The position numbers and the translations under genes were made by a program. DNA of 14,937 nucleotides from Candidatus Omnitrophota bacterium (lineage in GTDB: Bacteria > Omnitrophota > Omnitrophia > Omnitrophales > Aquincolibacteriaceae), in contig JAMWDC010000007.1 in assembly GCA_023819025.1 (NCBI GenBank), forward strand, positions 1 to 14,937. Reading direction: 5' to 3'. Under the pieces are notes generated by a model, which was not told the DNA's origin, searched no databases, and was given only the letters and a program-made list of their open reading frames with translations. This document shows, piece after piece, positions 1 through 7,233 of the stretch (its first letter is position 1; every line of letters starts with the position of its first letter).

Positions 1-859
1 CGCCACCAGTGTACTTTTTGGCCCCTCCCGCAATATTCAGAAAACCGCGAAAGACTCCCGCTAAAAATGTCATGGCCGCCATGGTGAGGATCGCGTAGAG
101 AAGAAAATGGCTGAAATGCGCAATCTTTTTCGTCAACGGCGTGGCAAGATCCGCGGCAGAAGAGATTAATTCCGAGATCCTTCCGACTTCCGTACGATCT
201 CCGGTCGCGACCACCACCGCACGCCCGTGGCCATAGGTTACAAGGGCCGAGGTATAGACCATATTGACCCGGTCGGCAAGCACCGTCTCCTCGGCCAAAG
301 GTTCTATCTTTTTCTCTATCGGCAGAGATTCACCCGTGAGAGCCGATTCATTGACCTGAAGATCGCGGACCTTCAAAACTCGCATATCGGCCGGGATCTT
401 GTCCCCAGAAGCGATCATGACGATATCTCCGGGCACAAGCTCCGCGGAAGGAATATTTTTTTCCATCCCGTCACGCAAAACCGTGGTCTGAGTGGTCATT
501 GTGCGAACCAGGGCCGCAAGCGCATGAATCGCCTTGGATTCTTGGAGGAAACCCACGATCGAGTTGATCAGCACAACACCAAAGATGACCGAGCTGTCAA
601 CCCATTCTTTAAGGAGCAAGGTAATCAAGGCCGCAAGCAAAAGAATATAAACAAGCGGCTGGTGGAACTGCAAAAGGAAACGAAGCCACGCTGGTTTGCC
701 CTTTTTCGGTGTAAGGACATTCAGCCCGAAACTCTGTTGCCTCTTAAGAGCCTCGGCCGAACTTAACCCTAAATCAGGGTTGACTTCCAAATACTCAAGG
801 ACTTTGGAAATCGGAAAACTATGCCATCTTTTCTCTGTTAAAATTGCTGAATCTTCCAT
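1..859 (-). CDS. P-type cation-transporting ATPase, N-terminal part (runs off window)
   Basis: The first 286 codons of a P2-type cation ATPase are present and the rest lies beyond position 1. The N-terminal cation-ATPase domain (about residues 10-75) has the family pattern of an invariant GLS..EA..R...FG.N.L block at 31-49. Two membrane helices follow (about 68-85 and 89-107), then the actuator domain with PGDIV (143-147), GD.IPAD (152-158) and the catalytic dephosphorylation loop TGES (175-178). A third helix begins near 250. The phosphorylation motif DKTGT is not inside the window, so the ion (Ca, Mn, Na or another) cannot be assigned. The frame is intact throughout. I chose the ATG at 859 because it sits just before the conserved domain; the reading frame stays open upstream to a GTG about 60 nt earlier, so a slightly longer form is possible. 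It is separated from the ars genes by decayed and non-coding DNA and need not belong to them. Confidence 0.93.
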   Translation of the reverse strand, partial: MEDSAILTEKRWHSFPISKVLEYLEVNPDLGLSSAEALKRQQSFGLNVLTPKKGKPAWLRFLLQFHQPLVYILLLAALITLLLKEWVDSSVIFGVVLINSIVGFLQESKAIHALAALVRTMTTQTTVLRDGMEKNIPSAELVPGDIVMIASGDKIPADMRVLKVRDLQVNESALTGESLPIEKKIEPLAEETVLADRVNMVYTSALVTYGHGRAVVVATGDRTEVGRISELISSAADLATPLTKKIAHFSHFLLYAILTMAAMTFLAGVFRGFLNIAGGAKKYTGG

Positions 860-1269
860 CACGCACCCGCTCGAGGTTAAACTTTTCTCCCATTGACCAC
901 TGTCTGCGTCAATATTCACCAAAAAATTTTTGGCGTTCAGTTAACGCTTCTCCGCATTCCCCGTAATTATTAATGCGAACGGCATCAAATGACGGCTGTC
1001 ATTATATGAATCCCCATGACTTATTACCAGCCGAATTCGAAGCCGGAAGATAGGCCATCGGCGGTTTACGACTTGTCTGATGATCTCATGATCAAGAGAA
1101 ATTGTGCCAAAATCATAGACGATCTGCCTTGAACCCTTACGATGTAGTACTTATAGATTAGGCGCAAATGTCCCAATTTGTCTGGTTTGTTGAGGTTGAT
1201 GTTTCCACCAATAATCGCAGGTGGAAACCTATGATCGCGGAATCAGATTGAAAATGTTTTGCCCTGCAA
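860..1269. other. Non-coding stretch upstream of the ATPase gene
   Basis: I see no convincing gene here on either strand; short open frames lack family signatures and ribosome sites. It holds an A/T-rich inverted repeat, CCAAAAA-A-TTTTTGG (919-933), a small palindrome next to a TATAAT box (988-1006), and a perfect 9-bp inverted repeat GTTTCCACC / GGTGGAAAC (1201-1209 and 1220-1228) with a 10-nt loop. The last has no T-run beside it, so it is not a standard terminator. This is most simply the promoter/leader region of the ATPase plus the wreckage of the gene next door. Confidence 0.5.
988..1006 (-). promoter_or_regulatory. Possible promoter/operator for the P-type ATPase gene
   Basis: On the minus strand a perfect TATAAT hexamer (1006-1001) runs directly into the palindrome AATGAC-agcc-GTCATT (1003-988), the arrangement expected of a repressor site over a transcription start. 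No good -35 hexamer stands at the right distance, and the leader would be about 130 nt long. Weak call. Confidence 0.25.
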
Positions 1270-1605
1270 AGGCGGCTATTTTTCTGTTGATCAGGCAGGG
1301 TGTGAAAAAATCGCTTTCGAAAATAGAATGCACATTGACCCAATCCATAAGAACAGGGACTTCCACCAAGGGCCCGATAACGGTTGCGAATGCCTGGTGG
1401 GGACCTATCCCGAAAATCGCGACGGCAACTGCAATGGCCGGTTCAAAATCATTGCTTCCCGCCGTAAACGAAAGGACCGTGGCTTGGTCGTCAGTGATGT
1501 TTGGTTTTTTGCGATAAAAAAGTTACGAACCGCATCAGCACCTGGAAAATTGCGTTGAAAGCCGCCAGGGCTGCGGCGAGTTCACCGGTCTATGACTTCG
1601 AAGCC
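1270..1605 (-). pseudogene. acr3: Decayed ACR3-type arsenite transporter
   Basis: The minus strand carries recognisable ACR3 pieces in different frames with no usable start. Going downstream, a block reading TGELAAALAAFNAIFQVL (about 1589-1536) matches the mid-protein ACR3 element (A.GLVA.NSIFQV). After a homopolymer-rich junction near 1505-1525 comes the C-terminal part: LSFTAGSNDFEPAIAVAVA, then VIGPLVEVPVL with the conserved transport glutamate. Near 1331 a one-base loss after VNV moves the continuation AFYFRKRFF into another frame. About 120 residues between the first and second blocks are missing, and all N-terminal helices are absent. It is closer in motif style to canonical ACR3 than to the intact ACR3 fusion at 3473-5473. 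It lies directly after arsC, so it probably was the exporter of an older arsC-acr3 pair. Exact ends are approximate. Confidence 0.8.
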
Positions 1606-1668
1606 GGATGATTGTTTCATTCAGCAAGATAGGTCTCCGGCATGAACGCCTCAAATCGATCACACACT

Positions 1669-2094
1669 TTAGACCGATTTAAGCCAATCTTGGATCTTGG
1701 CCTCAATTTGATCCCTGACTTCCCGAGTTTTCTTGATTTTTTCTTCTCGTGAGCCTGTAAAAGCGGACGGGTCAGCAAAGCTCCAGTGCATCCTTTTTGC
1801 TATCCCTGGAAAGGTGGGGCATACTTCCGCTTGGGATTCGTCGCACACGGTCACAACATAATTGTACAATTTGCCTTGTTTATAAAATTCGAAAACGCTT
1901 TTGGTCTTATTCTGAGAGATATCAATACCGATTTCTTTCATCACTTCAACCACAATAGGATTCAGTGTTCCCGGCTCGATTCCAGCGGTCTCCGCTTCAA
2001 ACCGGTCACCGCCATATTTGTTTAAAAACGCCTCCGCCATTTGGCTTCGCGCTGAATTATGATAGCATACAAAAAGAACTTTTTGCTTATCCAT
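1669..2094 (-). CDS. arsC: Arsenate reductase, thioredoxin-coupled type
   Basis: This cytosolic enzyme reduces arsenate to arsenite, in the low-molecular-weight tyrosine phosphatase fold. At 141 residues it has the usual family length. The N-terminal anion-binding loop is CYHNSAR (C10-x5-R16). The two further redox cysteines needed by the thioredoxin-linked ArsC type are in place as VTVC84DES and VC92P, and the acidic residue of the phosphatase fold is in FADPS (D108). The C10, C84, C92 triad implies reduction by thioredoxin rather than glutaredoxin. The start is the ATG at 2094, which has GGAG six bases upstream; an ATG at 2100 and a GTG at 2106 are also in frame but lie on or before that site. 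It is the last intact gene of the ArsR-led unit, 15 nt after the amidotransferase stop, and is followed by the broken acr3. Confidence 0.95.
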   Translation of the reverse strand: MDKQKVLFVCYHNSARSQMAEAFLNKYGGDRFEAETAGIEPGTLNPIVVEVMKEIGIDISQNKTKSVFEFYKQGKLYNYVVTVCDESQAEVCPTFPGIAKRMHWSFADPSAFTGSREEKIKKTREVRDQIEAKIQDWLKSV

Positions 2095-2109
2095 AACCAT
2101 CTCCACGGG

Positions 2110-2913
2110 TTAATTAGGACCTGTCCGTTCGCTTCCTTTGTAAAAAACCACGACCCTGCCACACGGCAACAATTTCCAACATTTATGTTTTGACAACGGC
2201 ATCGTCGCAATAAGAACTACCCTTTGCCTCTTAGCGAGGATAGCTGGTGCCAACTGAACGGTAAGCGGCCCTCCAACCAAGCATCGGCTCGCAGTCATAC
2301 ATTCCCTTTGCGCAAAATAGAGTTTATGACTCCTGAAGGCATACAAGTTTTCTGAATCCGACATTAAAAAATTAAACATCCCGAGCGAAGTGATTTCAAC
2401 GGCATATCGGTTCAATAACTTTCTTACTTCTAACGGATTGCGAATGCCTTTAGGGCCCAGCTCTTCTTTCAACCGTTCGAGTAAAAAATAAAAAGCGTGT
2501 TCTGAATCGGTACTCCCAAGCGGACGGCCGTCGTTAATTTTAAAACGTTTTATATGTTTTATATGAAAGATACGCTTGACAAGACCGTGATGAGCAAAAA
2601 TAAAATTCCTTCCATACAGCTCACGCGCAAACGGCTGCGTATTTTCATAAGTTCGGCCCAATCCCGGCCCGGCACGTCTTAGATGAGAGATGACAATAGA
2701 ACTACGGCACCGGTGATTCTCAAAAAAATGAAACATCGGGCTTTTCTTTACAGGGAAGGGCTCTTTGGCAAGGAGTGCATCTTTGCCAAGCGAAAAAGAA
2801 ATACCCCAGCCGTCCAATTTCCGTGGTGGAATTTTCCAATGGGAACCGAAGGTTTTCAGGGAAAGGCCAACTACGGCGGGATAACGACTGCTCATTCCAA
2901 ATAGTTCACACAT
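2110..2913 (-). CDS. Class II glutamine amidotransferase domain protein (YafJ/EgtC-like)
   Basis: The 267-residue protein has the N-terminal-nucleophile glutamine amidotransferase fold (GATase type 2, DUF3700/YafJ group). The start is set by the mechanism: MC2ELFG puts the catalytic cysteine directly after the initiator Met, which is removed, so the longer open frame upstream (to 2958) is not used. Family motifs follow in order: SHLRRAG (76-82, the Arg that binds substrate), NTQPF (91-95), FAHHG (106-110) and GSTDSE (133-138), then the C-terminal strand ending ATMPL (237-241). No synthase or acceptor domain is attached, so the ammonia acceptor is unknown. The ribosome site is weak (only a GGG near -8). 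It starts 10 nt after the FmdB stop and ends 15 nt before arsC, so it is firmly inside the arsenic operon, which is an unusual place for this family. Glutamine hydrolysis or amide transfer linked to arsenic is speculation. Confidence 0.85.
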   Translation of the reverse strand: MCELFGMSSRYPAVVGLSLKTFGSHWKIPPRKLDGWGISFSLGKDALLAKEPFPVKKSPMFHFFENHRCRSSIVISHLRRAGPGLGRTYENTQPFARELYGRNFIFAHHGLVKRIFHIKHIKRFKINDGRPLGSTDSEHAFYFLLERLKEELGPKGIRNPLEVRKLLNRYAVEITSLGMFNFLMSDSENLYAFRSHKLYFAQRECMTASRCLVGGPLTVQLAPAILAKRQRVVLIATMPLSKHKCWKLLPCGRVVVFYKGSERTGPN

Positions 2914-2923
2914 GGAATACCCG

Positions 2924-3136
2924 TTATTGGCTACAACATGACCCGCTGCTGGGTCCACAATACCGATTCGAACCTGTCTTCTTCCACCTTACCGCAAAGC
3001 CACCAAACACCTGAGCTGTCTTGCTGCTTTTGCACTTTGGGCACTTAGGCCGGATTCCTTTTTCTTTCTGTGCCAGGGTAGCGAAGACATCAAATTTGTT
3101 TTCACAGTTTAAGCAAAAATATTCATACGTTGGCAT
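2924..3136 (-). CDS. FmdB-type zinc ribbon protein with Cys-rich tail
   Basis: A 70-residue FmdB-family protein opening with the signature MPTYEYFC. Two CxxC knuckles (C8/C11 and C32/C35) form the expected zinc ribbon, followed by the usual VFGGF-type segment. The C-terminal tail reads CGPSSGSCCSQ (C60, C67, C68); serine/glycine/cysteine tails occur in this family, but this one resembles the N-terminal motif of its upstream neighbour. Family members are called putative regulators, but no firm role is known. I chose the ATG at 3136 because MPTYEY is the universal family start and a GGAG lies 8 nt before it; the open frame continues upstream to 3181 without homology. It begins 4 nt after the stop of the ArsD-like gene and is likely translationally coupled to it. 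Confidence 0.9.
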   Translation of the reverse strand: MPTYEYFCLNCENKFDVFATLAQKEKGIRPKCPKCKSSKTAQVFGGFAVRWKKTGSNRYCGPSSGSCCSQ

Positions 3137-3140
3137 CCCG

Positions 3141-3476
3141 TCATCTCCATATCTTGCCTTTAATTGCCGAGACAATTTCATCGATATCAGAACTTCCCAT
3201 GCACACTACTTCATCCCCCGCGGTGACCACCGGAATGGCCCTTGTCCCGAAGGCGTTAAGCACCTTCCATACCTGCGGATAGGCTTTAAAATCTTTCATT
3301 TTCCCAAGGTCGCAAATCTCAACTTCCGATCCAGTTTCTGCTTCGACAGCGGTTTTCAATGCCGCTATCTCGTCTTTGGTCTGACCAACCGGCCCGCAAC
3401 AGCTTGATCCTGGACCGCAGGGATTTATTTGTTCCACTGTAAATATTCTCAGTTTTTTCTTTTCAATCATTCTCAT
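3141..3476 (-). CDS. ArsD-like cysteine-rich thioredoxin-fold protein
   Basis: A 111-residue cytosolic protein beginning (after a short basic lead) LRIFTVEQINPCGPGSSCCG. The layout resembles ArsD: an early strand ending in a Cys motif (C20, C26, C27), a helix, a second strand with C55, then a cis-Pro-like turn AIPVV (81-85) and a strand with C92. ArsD is the metallochaperone that passes arsenite to the ArsA ATPase, but no arsA is present here. The match is to the fold and cysteine placement, not to strong ArsD identity, so an arsenite-binding chaperone or redox role is inference. Its ATG overlaps the stop of the ACR3 fusion as ATGA, indicating coupling. A second ATG at 3470 has better spacing from the AGGAG (8 nt rather than 3) and may be the true start. 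Confidence 0.7.
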   Translation of the reverse strand: MRMIEKKKLRIFTVEQINPCGPGSSCCGPVGQTKDEIAALKTAVEAETGSEVEICDLGKMKDFKAYPQVWKVLNAFGTRAIPVVTAGDEVVCMGSSDIDEIVSAIKGKIWR

Positions 3477-5473
3477 TTTCTCCTAACTTCTGGCGCTGGA
3501 ATGACCAGCACCGGCCGGATATGTTGACGAACAATCTCGTCAGTTACGCTACCTATAAGTACCTGTTCTACTGCGCTTTTGCCTTTAGCGCTGATCGCAA
3601 TGACTGAGACATCTTCTTCCTGTGCAATTTTATTGATTTCAACAAAAGGGACACCCTCTCGTAATACGATTTTAACCCGAAATCCGGCCGACTCAAGCCG
3701 TGTTTTGATTTCTACAAGCCTCGCCGTATCGACTCGATTAAATTCTGCCGTTTTGTTTGCCAAATGAGGCGTCAACTTCCTTATGTCCTGAATATGCACA
3801 ATCACCACTTCCCTCGCCCCGGCTCCTTTCAGATCATCCATAACAGAAAGTACGGAAAGCGCAGAGCTTGAAAAATCTGTTGGCCATAAAACTTTTCGAA
3901 ACATTTCCGCACATATCGGCTGGCACTCCATTCTTTTTTCCTTTTCAAGGAATTTATACTTCACTATCAAAAGAGGTACGGTCGTATGTCGCAAAACGTT
4001 TTGAGTGACACTGCCAAGGATGGCTCCTTTTATAAAACTTCGGCCGTGCGAACCCATAATCATAAGGGTGGCCTCTTCTTCTTGAGAAACTCGTACGATT
4101 TCCTGATAAGGTACCCCGACCTCAACTCTATGTTTCGTTTTTTGAACTCGTTCTGCTTTGGATATAATTTTTTCCAGCTCTTTTTTTACATCCTCCTTCA
4201 TTTTTTTTACCGCTAGATCATCAATACTTGACAGAGGATCGGCCCAATGAGCAATTCTCATAGGGTCTATAATATGAAGCAAAATCACTTCTTCGGTGTC
4301 AACATTTTTTAAATCAGAAATACATGACAACAAATTTTCTGCGTGCCTTGAAAAATCCATCGCGATAAGGACTTTCTTAAACAAAGAAACCCGCTGAACT
4401 ACTTCTGGGATGGTCAGTGTTACTTTTGCGGGCACGGCAAATAGCATGTCGCGGGTATTTCGTGCAGCCCAGACCAGAACGAGCATGACGGGAACTTCAA
4501 TGAGCGGGCCAACAACTGTGGCAAGACCAACCGCAGGGCTGAAGGCTGTGATGGCGATGGCAATAGCGATCTCAAAATCACGGCCAGTAGAGTTAAACGC
4601 CACAGCTACAGAATCTTCGTAGTTAAGCCCTAATTTCCAGCCTACCAAATACACGACCACAAACATGACCCAGAAAAAGATGATCATGGGGATGGCCATA
4701 TGAATGATGATCATGGGTTCTTTAAGTATAAGATCACCTTTAAGGGCAAACATGACGATCAAAGTGAATAAAAGCCCAATGATGGATAAGGAATCAAGAT
4801 AGGTCTTAAAACTTTTAAACCCCTCTTCGCCAAACTGCTGAATGCCAAATCTCCTCGTGATAAAACCTGCGATAAGCGGAATACCGAGATACAACACGAC
4901 GCTTTCTCCAACCACAAGGACGTCAAATGATATGTTTCCCAAGAGAAGCTTCGAATACACCGGTATCAAAATCATCTGCATGATCGAGTTCATTGCAACG
5001 AGAACGATTGCCAATACGTTATTGCCGAGCGATAAAAAGGTAAAAACAATCACCATGGCAATACAAGGCGCAAGACCATAAAGCACTAATCCCACGTAAA
5101 GATCTTTGTTTCCCGAAAGGAAAAGTTTCGCAAGCAGCAGCATGAAAAATGGAGCGATAAGAAAATTAAAAAATAATACCACCAGTAACTGTTTTGGAGA
5201 TTTAGCCGCTTTGCCCAAATCTTCTAATTTGACATTTGTCATTGCCGGGTAAATCATGAGAAAAAGTCCCAACACAACCCCTAACGCAAGGCTATTCGGA
5301 AGATTGAATTGATACGTGCCGTGGAATATGGATTTAATCGCATCGATCGGCGGGGTGAGCTGAAAGTTCGAAATCCCGTAGATTTTACCAATGGCAATCC
5401 CTATCACCATGCTGATAACCACGAAGACGGGCAGCAATCGAAAATCTTGTAGTTTCTCCAAATCCTTTTTCAT
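3473..5473 (-). CDS. acr3: ACR3 arsenite exporter fused to two universal stress protein domains
   Basis: Residues 1-345 are a ten-helix ACR3 (bile acid/arsenite symporter fold) exporter. It keeps the essential cysteine in GLAPC137IAMV and the conserved glutamate in VGPLIE326VPVM, the residues required for As(III) efflux in this family. Fused behind are two UspA domains facing the cytosol. Usp1 (about 365-507) has a complete ATP-binding motif: G474-x2-G477-x9-G487-S488. Usp2 (about 525-662) has the same motif with the first Gly replaced by Ser628 (S-x2-G631-x9-G641-S642), so it may bind nucleotide poorly. At 666 residues it is nearly twice a normal ACR3. The start is the ATG at 5473, preceded by AGGAG with 5-nt spacing; the in-frame GTG at 5479 lies too close to that site. 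It follows a 198-nt gap after the permease gene and overlaps the ArsD-like gene by ATGA. The substrate is probably arsenite, with the Usp pair as nucleotide or stress sensors. Confidence 0.93.
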   Translation of the reverse strand: MKKDLEKLQDFRLLPVFVVISMVIGIAIGKIYGISNFQLTPPIDAIKSIFHGTYQFNLPNSLALGVVLGLFLMIYPAMTNVKLEDLGKAAKSPKQLLVVLFFNFLIAPFFMLLLAKLFLSGNKDLYVGLVLYGLAPCIAMVIVFTFLSLGNNVLAIVLVAMNSIMQMILIPVYSKLLLGNISFDVLVVGESVVLYLGIPLIAGFITRRFGIQQFGEEGFKSFKTYLDSLSIIGLLFTLIVMFALKGDLILKEPMIIIHMAIPMIIFFWVMFVVVYLVGWKLGLNYEDSVAVAFNSTGRDFEIAIAIAITAFSPAVGLATVVGPLIEVPVMLVLVWAARNTRDMLFAVPAKVTLTIPEVVQRVSLFKKVLIAMDFSRHAENLLSCISDLKNVDTEEVILLHIIDPMRIAHWADPLSSIDDLAVKKMKEDVKKELEKIISKAERVQKTKHRVEVGVPYQEIVRVSQEEEATLMIMGSHGRSFIKGAILGSVTQNVLRHTTVPLLIVKYKFLEKEKRMECQPICAEMFRKVLWPTDFSSSALSVLSVMDDLKGAGAREVVIVHIQDIRKLTPHLANKTAEFNRVDTARLVEIKTRLESAGFRVKIVLREGVPFVEINKIAQEEDVSVIAISAKGKSAVEQVLIGSVTDEIVRQHIRPVLVIPAPEVRRK

Positions 5474-5671
5474 TTTCACTCCTTTGTGGCTCGATACTTT
5501 TTTATTTCATCTCATAATAACAGCGGCTGTTGCAAGAAGGTATCCTATTTGCCTTTCCTCTGCCTCGTTTCGGCTATTCCGATAATAGGTTGTCTTAGCT
5601 CGGCGCCGCCGTATATTTTTAGTTCCACTGCAGATATCTTCATGCCTTTCTTGTCAGCACTCTACCCTCTT
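5474..5671 (-). other. 198-nt gap upstream of the ACR3 fusion
   Basis: This is the longest gap inside the ArsR-led unit. It contains the odd palindrome AACAGC-g-GCTGTT (5519-5531) about 45 nt before the ACR3 start, and the AGGAG ribosome site of that gene. No clear -35/-10 pair or hairpin with a T-run is visible. It may hold a secondary promoter or an mRNA processing site. Confidence 0.4.
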
Positions 5672-6976
5672 TTAAACAACCAAGTTAAATAAGACACCTG
5701 CAAGGATACAGCCAAGAAAACTTAATCCTACATAAAGCCACAATAGTTTCGGCCGAAACACGGCAGAAAGCATCATGATTGACGGAAGACTGAGCCCAGG
5801 CCCGCCAAGTAAATAAGCCAGTGTGGCGCCAGGCCCCATGCCTTTTGCGATCAATGCAATCGCCGTCGGCACCTCCACATAAGTACAAACATAAGCTAAA
5901 ACAGAAACCACGGAAGAAACAAAAACAGAATTCAAGGCCTTTCCGCCCACCCAATCGACGATCACTTGGGTTGGTATTAGCACACGTATCGCGCCCGCGA
6001 TGAGAACTGCCAGCGCCAGATAATAATTAAGCGCAAAGAATAACTGCCATGCAACCTTCCATAATTGGACCAATTTCTCTATCACTGTTCCTTGATATCC
6101 TTGCGGAAGAATCATACAACCCGATTGCGCTTGAGAAGCACCTCTTTCAATCATCTGCCACTTGCCCGAAGGAAGTTGTTCAATCAATTCCGCCTCTTCT
6201 AATTCAAGCACCTTTTTTTCATGTTCTTTGCCGATCTCTTCCAAGGTGAGCCCTTCCGGCCTTTGAACGAGTTTCATGGCTAATGAATAAGCAAATTTCT
6301 GCAATTCAGGCGCCAGATTTGGCTGTACATATATTTTAATTAAATGTCTTAATCCCCGTTTCCGTTTCTGCCAAAATGAGACAATGAATCCGACGGATAT
6401 GGCAATACCATACACGGCAATCACTCGGGCAACAGCTATCTTCCACCCCAAAAGATTACCAGTCATGAAAACCGTTGGGACATTAAGCATCGGAGCTGCG
6501 ATCAGAAAGGCAAGCGTAGGACCCAAGGGTACACCGGCGCCTACCATCCCTGCCAAAACCGGAACAATCCCACAGGAGCATATCGGAATAATAGCACCCG
6601 CAGTAGCCGCTATTAGACTGGCGAAGAAACCACCATAACCCATTTTCTGTTTGATCTTTTCCCATGAAACAAAAACTACCAGCCCGGCGGCAATAAACAT
6701 TCCAACAATCCAATAAGGCAAAAGTTCCACGAGTAAAGCTGCTCCCTTAATAACGATATACCAGATGACAAGCGGAATGTTCCAAGAAACCGGGGTATCA
6801 ATGTCTTTAATCCGTGCTTCAAATCCGGTAATCCCTTTTTCCTGGAGAATCCCGGCCTCAAACATGGCTCGCCAAGATAAATCATGAATCGCCACGTACC
6901 AGATTGCTAAGATATAAAGACCAATTACAGCGACAAAATAAAACCATTCTTTTTTGCCTAATTTTGTCTGCGCCAT
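5672..6976 (-). CDS. DUF318/UPF0718-type permease (ArsP-like family), large-loop form
   Basis: A 434-residue inner-membrane permease of the family that includes ArsP, known in some bacteria to export trivalent methyl- and aryl-arsenicals. Two homologous halves are visible. The first has the Cys signature PICSCG (131-136) and SL.A..GA..P, plus AAPMLNVPT (160-168). The second has TYVEVPTA (365-372) and LGGPGLSLPS (390-399). Between them is a long cytosolic loop (about 203-300), rich in Glu and Lys. Helices also flank the start (11-30, 68-100). The ATG at 6976 has GGGG about 8 nt upstream. It follows the AhpD-like gene by 14 nt. Membership in an ArsR-led operon suggests arsenical export, but other soft-metal or thiol substrates are possible for this family. 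Confidence 0.9.
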   Translation of the reverse strand: MAQTKLGKKEWFYFVAVIGLYILAIWYVAIHDLSWRAMFEAGILQEKGITGFEARIKDIDTPVSWNIPLVIWYIVIKGAALLVELLPYWIVGMFIAAGLVVFVSWEKIKQKMGYGGFFASLIAATAGAIIPICSCGIVPVLAGMVGAGVPLGPTLAFLIAAPMLNVPTVFMTGNLLGWKIAVARVIAVYGIAISVGFIVSFWQKRKRGLRHLIKIYVQPNLAPELQKFAYSLAMKLVQRPEGLTLEEIGKEHEKKVLELEEAELIEQLPSGKWQMIERGASQAQSGCMILPQGYQGTVIEKLVQLWKVAWQLFFALNYYLALAVLIAGAIRVLIPTQVIVDWVGGKALNSVFVSSVVSVLAYVCTYVEVPTAIALIAKGMGPGATLAYLLGGPGLSLPSIMMLSAVFRPKLLWLYVGLSFLGCILAGVLFNLVV

Positions 6977-6990
6977 GTGACACCCCTTTT

Positions 6991-7209
6991 TTACTTCGCT
7001 TTATCTTGACCAATCATCCTTTGCACGAACTCATCCATCCCTTGATTGCCTGCAGTACGGATAGCCTTGGCAAATTCCACAGCTTCGTTAATCTCATCCG
7101 AATCTATCCCTAATTTCTTTGCCTCATGGTAATGGTAAGAAAAACATTTCTGGCAATGTCCGGCGACCGCGGCTGCAATACCGACCAATTCTTTTATCTT
7201 CGCATCCAT
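6991..7209 (-). CDS. AhpD-like / carboxymuconolactone decarboxylase family small protein
   Basis: A 72-residue single-domain member of the AhpD-like fold. It carries the redox signature C19-x2-C22-x3-H26 in HCQKCFSYH, which in AhpD reduces partner disulfides and peroxides, rather than the residues of true decarboxylases. It is short compared with AhpD itself and matches the compact CMD-domain proteins often encoded next to arsR and permease genes. A cytosolic thiol-disulfide role, perhaps keeping arsenic-reactive cysteines reduced, is inference. The ATG at 7209 has AAAGGA about 8 nt upstream. It lies 24 nt after arsR and 14 nt before the permease. Confidence 0.9.
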   Translation of the reverse strand: MDAKIKELVGIAAAVAGHCQKCFSYHYHEAKKLGIDSDEINEAVEFAKAIRTAGNQGMDEFVQRMIGQDKAK

Positions 7210-7233
7210 GTGGTTATCCTTTGTGTAATTCTG

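Noticed and set aside
227..766. Long plus-strand open frame (179 codons)
   Set aside because: It is the antisense of the P-type ATPase gene, whose minus-strand frame has all the family motifs.
1106..1160. Plus-strand peptide NPYDVVLID resembling a response-regulator receiver strand
   Set aside because: Stops flank it on both sides and no other receiver motif is nearby; most likely chance.
1221..1558. Two overlapping plus-strand frames of about 100 codons
   Set aside because: They lie antisense to the ACR3 relic and show the same type of shadow that the intact ACR3 gene produces on its opposite strand; no ribosome site or family signature.
5545..5643. Minus-strand 32-codon frame in the gap before the ACR3 fusion
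   Set aside because: The only purine-rich ribosome site lies too close to its ATG, and the peptide has no recognisable feature.
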